Source: Gammaproteobacteria bacterium
Lineage (GTDB): Bacteria > Pseudomonadota > Gammaproteobacteria > SZUA-229
DNA length: 35,470 nucleotides
Direction of reading: 5' to 3'
Assembly (NCBI GenBank): GCA_029881035.1
Contig: JAOUNI010000026.1
Coordinates: forward strand, 1-35,470
Every line of letters starts with the position of its first letter. Position 1 is the stretch's first letter. Below, one piece after another: positions 31,381 through 35,470 of this stretch. Both the position numbers and the translations under genes were made by a program. Below the pieces are notes generated by a model. It was not told where the DNA came from. It searched no databases and saw only the letters and a list, made by a program, of their open reading frames with translations.

Positions 31381-32931
31381 ATGGCTGATTACGAGATACC
31401 AGAAACGCACGAATTCCCCGTCATTCCATCCATCATGGAAGGCGCGATGGCGCACAGCTCACCTTTTGTTGCCGGCAAAGAATTTCAGGATGACATGGGA
31501 TTCCCTAGTCCAGAAGAGCCTGGCCAGCTGATTGATGGTTGGAAAGAGAAATTTCTGGAATTGTTGCAGGAAAAACTCGGTAAATACCGTTCTTTACAGG
31601 TATTCATGGATACCTGCGTTAAATGTGGAGCCTGCACCGATAAGTGCCACTACTTCATTGGTACCGCTGATCCAAAAAACATGCCGGTTGCACGTCAGGA
31701 CCTGATTCGTAAAATCTATCGTCGTTATTTTACTTTTGCGGGTAAATTATTTGGCAAACTGGGTATGCCCAATTTTGTCGGCGCCGCCGAATTAACCGAA
31801 GAAGCTGTTAAAGAAATGTACAGCTACTATCACCAGTGTTCAGAATGCCGCCGTTGTGCCGTATTCTGCCCATTTGGTATTGATACTGCTGAAGTAACCA
31901 TGGCCGCTCGTGATATTCTGGCGATGATTGGCATGGGTCAGAAATACTCAAATCAAATCATTCCAAAAGTACATAAGATCGGCAACAACCTTGGTCTGCC
32001 TGAGCCTGCTCTGCGCGACACCCTGGAAGGTCTGGAAGAAGAAATTGAAGACGATATCGGCGTAAAAGTTCGCTTCCCGCTCGATGAAAAAGGCGCAGAC
32101 ATTCTGCTGGTTACTCCTTCTGCCGATTTCTTCGCTGAACCTCACGTTGATGGCTTAATGGGTTACGCCAAAGTATTCCACGCAGCAGGGGTTAGCTGGA
32201 CCATCAGTTCAAAAGCCTCGGAGGCCGCTAACTTTGGTCTGTTCATCGGCAACTATGAATCCATGCGCCAAATTTCCCTGCGAATTCGTGATGCGGCCAA
32301 AGAGCTGGGCGTTAAGCGTATTATATTCGGCGAGTGTGGCCATGCCTGGCGCGTTGCCTACAACCACCTGAATACGCTGGCTGGTCCATGGGATTTCCTC
32401 GATCAAAATTACCCTATCCCACAGCACATTCTTGAATTCACCAAGGATTGCCTGGATCGCGGCATTCTGAATATCGACAAATCTGAAAACGATCACATGA
32501 CTCTGACTTTCCACGATTCATGTAACATCGCACGTGCCTCACGTATTGGCGATACCCCGGGCAGCCAGTTCACAACGCCTCGTCAGGTTATTCAGGCTGT
32601 TTGTAATAATTACTACGATATGTCGGCAGAAACTATTCACGACCAGACATTCTGCTGCGGTGGCGGTGGTGGTCTATTGACCGATGACCTGATGGAACTG
32701 CGGATTAAAGGTGCGCTACCACGTATGGAAGCGCTGAAGAATGTCATCGCAGATAACGGCGTAACTCATATGGCGGCAATTTGCGCGATATGTAAGTCGC
32801 AATTCACCAAAGTTTTGCCTTATTACGGCATGACGATGGATCAAATCGTCAGTGTTCATCAGCTTGTTAGCAGCGCCATTATTCTTGATGGTCAGGGCGA
32901 AGAAGCGGAAGAGTCTAACGGAGCAGAGTGA
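31381..32931 (+). CDS. dsrK: DsrK, HdrD-like iron-sulfur subunit of the DsrMKJOP complex
   Basis: A 516-residue peripheral membrane protein on the cytoplasmic side. Two [4Fe-4S] motifs are near the N-terminus: C79, C82, C85 and C89 (CVKCGACTDKC) and C153, C156, C159 and C163 (CSECRRCAVFC). The C-terminal half has the CCG-type motifs of heterodisulfide reductases (FGECGHAWR, DSCNIAR, TFCCGGGGG, AICAICKSQ) that hold the catalytic non-cubane cluster. It acts on the DsrC disulfide/trisulfide. It lies between dsrM and dsrL. Confidence 0.96.
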   Translation: MADYEIPETHEFPVIPSIMEGAMAHSSPFVAGKEFQDDMGFPSPEEPGQLIDGWKEKFLELLQEKLGKYRSLQVFMDTCVKCGACTDKCHYFIGTADPKNMPVARQDLIRKIYRRYFTFAGKLFGKLGMPNFVGAAELTEEAVKEMYSYYHQCSECRRCAVFCPFGIDTAEVTMAARDILAMIGMGQKYSNQIIPKVHKIGNNLGLPEPALRDTLEGLEEEIEDDIGVKVRFPLDEKGADILLVTPSADFFAEPHVDGLMGYAKVFHAAGVSWTISSKASEAANFGLFIGNYESMRQISLRIRDAAKELGVKRIIFGECGHAWRVAYNHLNTLAGPWDFLDQNYPIPQHILEFTKDCLDRGILNIDKSENDHMTLTFHDSCNIARASRIGDTPGSQFTTPRQVIQAVCNNYYDMSAETIHDQTFCCGGGGGLLTDDLMELRIKGALPRMEALKNVIADNGVTHMAAICAICKSQFTKVLPYYGMTMDQIVSVHQLVSSAIILDGQGEEAEESNGAE

Positions 32932-32998
32932 TCTGCATAAAAATTACATTTATTATTTGATTAATACCGGCAACGGTTGAAGCAATAGGAGAACTGGC

Positions 32999-34972
32999 AT
33001 GGCCACTTCCAAAGAAGACATGCAAAACACGAAACTCACCTTCAGAAAATTTGAAGAGGGTAATAATGATTGGGGTTCACTCACCAATAAAATCTTTAAA
33101 GAAGACACTTCTCATAAGTGTCCTACTTATGTTCACCGTACACCACCCTGCCAGGGTAGCTGTCCGTCTGGTGAGGATATTCGTGGTTGGCTGGATATTG
33201 TTCGCGGTATCGAAATTCCACCAGAAGGTGTGTCAATGCAGGAATATGCATTCCGCCGCTCAACTGATGCTAACCCGTTCCCGTCTATGATGGGTCGTGT
33301 TTGCCCCGCTCCCTGTCAGGATGGCTGTAACCGTAATGACGTTGAAGACTTCGTCGGTATCAACTCTGTTGAACAGTACATCGGTGATTCAGCTTTTGCT
33401 GGTGGCTTCAAGTTTGACAACAGCGCAGCAATGACTGGCAAGAAAGTGGCTATCATTGGTGGCGGTCCTGCTGGCATGGCTGCTGCTTACCAGCTGCGTC
33501 GTAAAGGCATCGCTTCTACCATTTTTGATGACCACTCTGAACTTGGCGGCATGATGCGTTATGGCATCCCTGGCTACCGTACTCCACGTGATTACCTGAA
33601 TAACGAATGCCAACGTATTATCGATATGGGTCATATTGAAACACGTATGAACACTCGTGTAGGTAAAGACGTCAGCGTGGCTGATCTTGAAAAAGAATTT
33701 GATGCTGTTTTATGGGCATTGGGCTGTAAATCTGGCCGCGGTTTGTTCCTCGAAGACTGGAACACTACACCTAACTGTGTATCAGCGGTTGATTTCCTTG
33801 AGCAGTTCAATAAAGGCGACATGAAATACACCGCTAACAAGATTCTTTGTGTGGGTGGTGGTGATACCTCCATTGACGTAGTCTCTGTTGCTCGCCGTAT
33901 CGGCACACTGAAAAACTACAATGAAAATCCAGAAGATTCTGCCACTGGTGTAAGCGCTCATGGTGATGTTGATGCTTCTTCAAAGAAACCTTGCGATAGC
34001 GTTGTCCTGACTGCCCTGTTCAAACAGGAAGATATGACGGCGGCTGAACACGAAGTACAGGATGCGCTGATTGAAGGCGTTACCATCATGAATGAAGTGA
34101 TGCCTGTAGAAATCATTAAAGATGCCAGCGGTCGCGCCACTGCACTGAAACTGGTTGACAGTAAGTTTGAAAACAATGCTCCTGTCGCCATTGAAGGCGG
34201 TAAAGAATACATCGTTGAAGCAGATCTGATCGTTGCAGCTATTGGCCAGACAGGTGACATGACTGGTGTTGAAGACTTTGATAATGGTCGTGGTTTAATC
34301 GATGCTGACAACTTCTACCGCGTACCAGGTAAAGATGGTCACTTTGTCTGTGGTGACATCGTTCGTCCACACCTTCTGACTACGGCTATTGGACAGGCAT
34401 CCATTGTTGCTGACACCATCGAAGCTTACCTTAAAGAAGTAAAGGTAGATAAGCGTCCCAAAGTTGATGTTCATCACTTCCAGTTGAACAAAAAATTACA
34501 GGAAGCTGGACTACAGGCTGCTCCTTACGATGCAGCTGATCATAAAGAAGATGGTCAACGTGGAACCGATAAGAGTGCATACGCTGTACATAACTATGAA
34601 GATCGTTCATCACAGGAAATTATTTCAACAGATCATATGTTCCTGGGACACTTCAATTACACACCACGTAACTTACGTACCACTGACGTACCTTCTTCTG
34701 AAGAAGTACTTGGCCACTTCGCCGAGCGTCAAGCAGGTCTGACTGACGAGGCAGCTATCGCAGAAGCGGGTCGTTGCATGAGCTGTGGCATGTGTTTTGA
34801 GTGTGATAACTGTGTGATTTATTGTCCACAGGACGCTGTCTTCAAAGTGAAAAAAGACCAGCACACCACAGGTCGTTATGTTGATACTGACTACAGCAGA
34901 TGCATCGGTTGCCATATTTGTTCTGATGTTTGCCCAACCGGTTACATCGACATGGCTATGGGCGACGCTTAA
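32999..34972 (+). CDS. dsrL: DsrL, NAD(P)H:acceptor oxidoreductase of the oxidative Dsr system
   Basis: A 657-residue iron-sulfur flavoprotein of the GltD family. The N-terminal domain has a [4Fe-4S] set (C41, C51, C55 and C102, C106, C110). FAD binds at GGGPAG (154-159), and an NAD(P)H-binding GGGDTS motif lies near residue 280. The C-terminal extension carries ferredoxin motifs beginning C593-C596-C599 (with further cysteines to C609) and C635, C638, C641, C645. DsrL takes electrons released by DsrAB during sulfur oxidation. An AGGAGAAC ribosome-binding site precedes the ATG. Presence of dsrL with dsrEFH marks the pathway as oxidative. Confidence 0.96.
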   Translation: MATSKEDMQNTKLTFRKFEEGNNDWGSLTNKIFKEDTSHKCPTYVHRTPPCQGSCPSGEDIRGWLDIVRGIEIPPEGVSMQEYAFRRSTDANPFPSMMGRVCPAPCQDGCNRNDVEDFVGINSVEQYIGDSAFAGGFKFDNSAAMTGKKVAIIGGGPAGMAAAYQLRRKGIASTIFDDHSELGGMMRYGIPGYRTPRDYLNNECQRIIDMGHIETRMNTRVGKDVSVADLEKEFDAVLWALGCKSGRGLFLEDWNTTPNCVSAVDFLEQFNKGDMKYTANKILCVGGGDTSIDVVSVARRIGTLKNYNENPEDSATGVSAHGDVDASSKKPCDSVVLTALFKQEDMTAAEHEVQDALIEGVTIMNEVMPVEIIKDASGRATALKLVDSKFENNAPVAIEGGKEYIVEADLIVAAIGQTGDMTGVEDFDNGRGLIDADNFYRVPGKDGHFVCGDIVRPHLLTTAIGQASIVADTIEAYLKEVKVDKRPKVDVHHFQLNKKLQEAGLQAAPYDAADHKEDGQRGTDKSAYAVHNYEDRSSQEIISTDHMFLGHFNYTPRNLRTTDVPSSEEVLGHFAERQAGLTDEAAIAEAGRCMSCGMCFECDNCVIYCPQDAVFKVKKDQHTTGRYVDTDYSRCIGCHICSDVCPTGYIDMAMGDA

Positions 34973-35010
34973 TCGCCAGGACAATAACAAGTAATACTAA
35001 GGCTGACATT

Positions 35011-35470
35011 ATGAGCAAGCGTTTTCTGCGTATATCGCTAATCTTTATAGGATCGATCCTGCTTTTCCCTGCACAGGGAATGGCAGGTACGCCCTTCCCT
35101 TCAATTCACGAACCTGAGGGAGAGGGTGTTGAATGTGTTGAAGACGAAGATGAAATGCGCCGGAATCACATGAACTACATCCTGCACCAGCGTGATAAAA
35201 CGATGCACGAAGGTATTCGTACCGAAACTTACAGTTTATCCAAGTGCATCGATTGTCATGTTCAGCCTAACGATAAGGGCGAAGTACCTACTCACGAAAA
35301 TAAAGAGCATTTTTGTGTTGCCTGTCACCAGTACGCATCCGTACAGATCGATTGCTTCGAGTGTCATGCCGATCGTCCGCAGAAATTCATTAAACGTGAT
35401 TCAAAGCCACAGGCACTGAGACAGCAGTTACAAGAAGTGCTGGCCGAGAAAGACATGGGAGATGCGCAGT
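35011..35470 (+). CDS. dsrJ: DsrJ, periplasmic triheme cytochrome c (3' end cut by the window)
   Basis: The first 153 codons; the stop lies beyond the window, probably only a few codons away given the usual DsrJ length of about 150-160. A signal peptide (ISLIFIGSILLFPAQGMA, probably cleaved after A25) targets it to the periplasm. Three CxxCH heme sites are present: C79-C82-H83 (CIDCH), C102-C105-H106 (CVACH) and C115-C118-H119 (CFECH). C42 (GVECVED) fits the unusual cysteine heme ligand known in DsrJ. It belongs to the DsrMKJOP complex; dsrO and dsrP are expected just to the right. Confidence 0.93.
   Translation, partial: MSKRFLRISLIFIGSILLFPAQGMAGTPFPSIHEPEGEGVECVEDEDEMRRNHMNYILHQRDKTMHEGIRTETYSLSKCIDCHVQPNDKGEVPTHENKEHFCVACHQYASVQIDCFECHADRPQKFIKRDSKPQALRQQLQEVLAEKDMGDAQ

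Noticed and set aside
1-35470. tRNA or rRNA genes
   Set aside because: No cloverleaf-type sequence or rRNA-like stretch was noticed in any intergenic gap; this was judged by eye only.

Overview
The window comes from a sulfur-oxidising gammaproteobacterium of moderate GC content. Its right third is the start of an oxidative (reverse) dissimilatory sulfite reductase operon in the order dsrA-B-E-F-H-C-M-K-L-J. dsrEFH and dsrL mark the sulfur-oxidising version of the pathway, and the order matches the one known from purple sulfur bacteria such as Allochromatium. The last gene, dsrJ, runs off the right edge. The species cannot be named from the sequence alone.

Layout. 1-9.2 kb is a signalling block: a stand-alone response regulator, an RhlE-type RNA helicase, a predicted exported protein, a TPR lipoprotein overlapping a membrane class III adenylate cyclase, and a large GAF-GGDEF-EAL protein. 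9.2-12.2 kb is lysine/peptidoglycan biosynthesis: a VOC-fold protein, dapC, dapD and an ArsC-family reductase flanked by two copies of a dispersed inverted repeat. 12.2-16.4 kb (minus strand) carries a Sel1-repeat protein, a MoxR AAA+ ATPase, a VWA protein with an HExxH motif, and a third protein that may belong to the DsrS family. 16.6-17.5 kb holds a very small single-gene unit and an unknown gene with an operator-like dyad inside its promoter. 17.5-22.2 kb is a tight six-gene operon: unknown protein, 2OG-Fe(II) oxygenase, GNAT acetyltransferase, modA, modB, modC. 22.3-23.4 kb holds a small unknown protein and a PiuC/YbiX-type oxygenase.

23.4-26.1 kb, between the PiuC-type gene and dsrA and transcribed away from dsrA, is the most unusual part. 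It encodes a TauD-like oxygenase, a 63-residue protein, a protein resembling the Cas6/Cmx6 CRISPR RNA endonuclease, a DsrC paralogue without the two functional cysteines, and a 67-residue protein. There is no CRISPR array and no other cas gene in the window. A 477-bp divergent control region separates this cluster from dsrA; it holds a good sigma70 promoter and several G/C-box dyads. A similar TATCCCTTT-type box also lies upstream of the DsrC paralogue and of the small single-gene unit at 16.6 kb.

How the genes fit together. DsrEFH and DsrC carry sulfane sulfur to DsrAB, which oxidises it to sulfite; DsrL supplies or receives NAD(P)H electrons, and DsrMKJ(OP) links DsrC to the membrane. The nearby molybdate transporter would suit a molybdoenzyme that oxidises the sulfite produced, but that enzyme is not in the window, so this link is inference. 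The Cas6-like/DsrC-like/oxygenase cluster is a candidate undescribed regulatory or RNA-processing module tied to sulfur oxidation. Function calls rest on motif recognition by eye; no database search was run.
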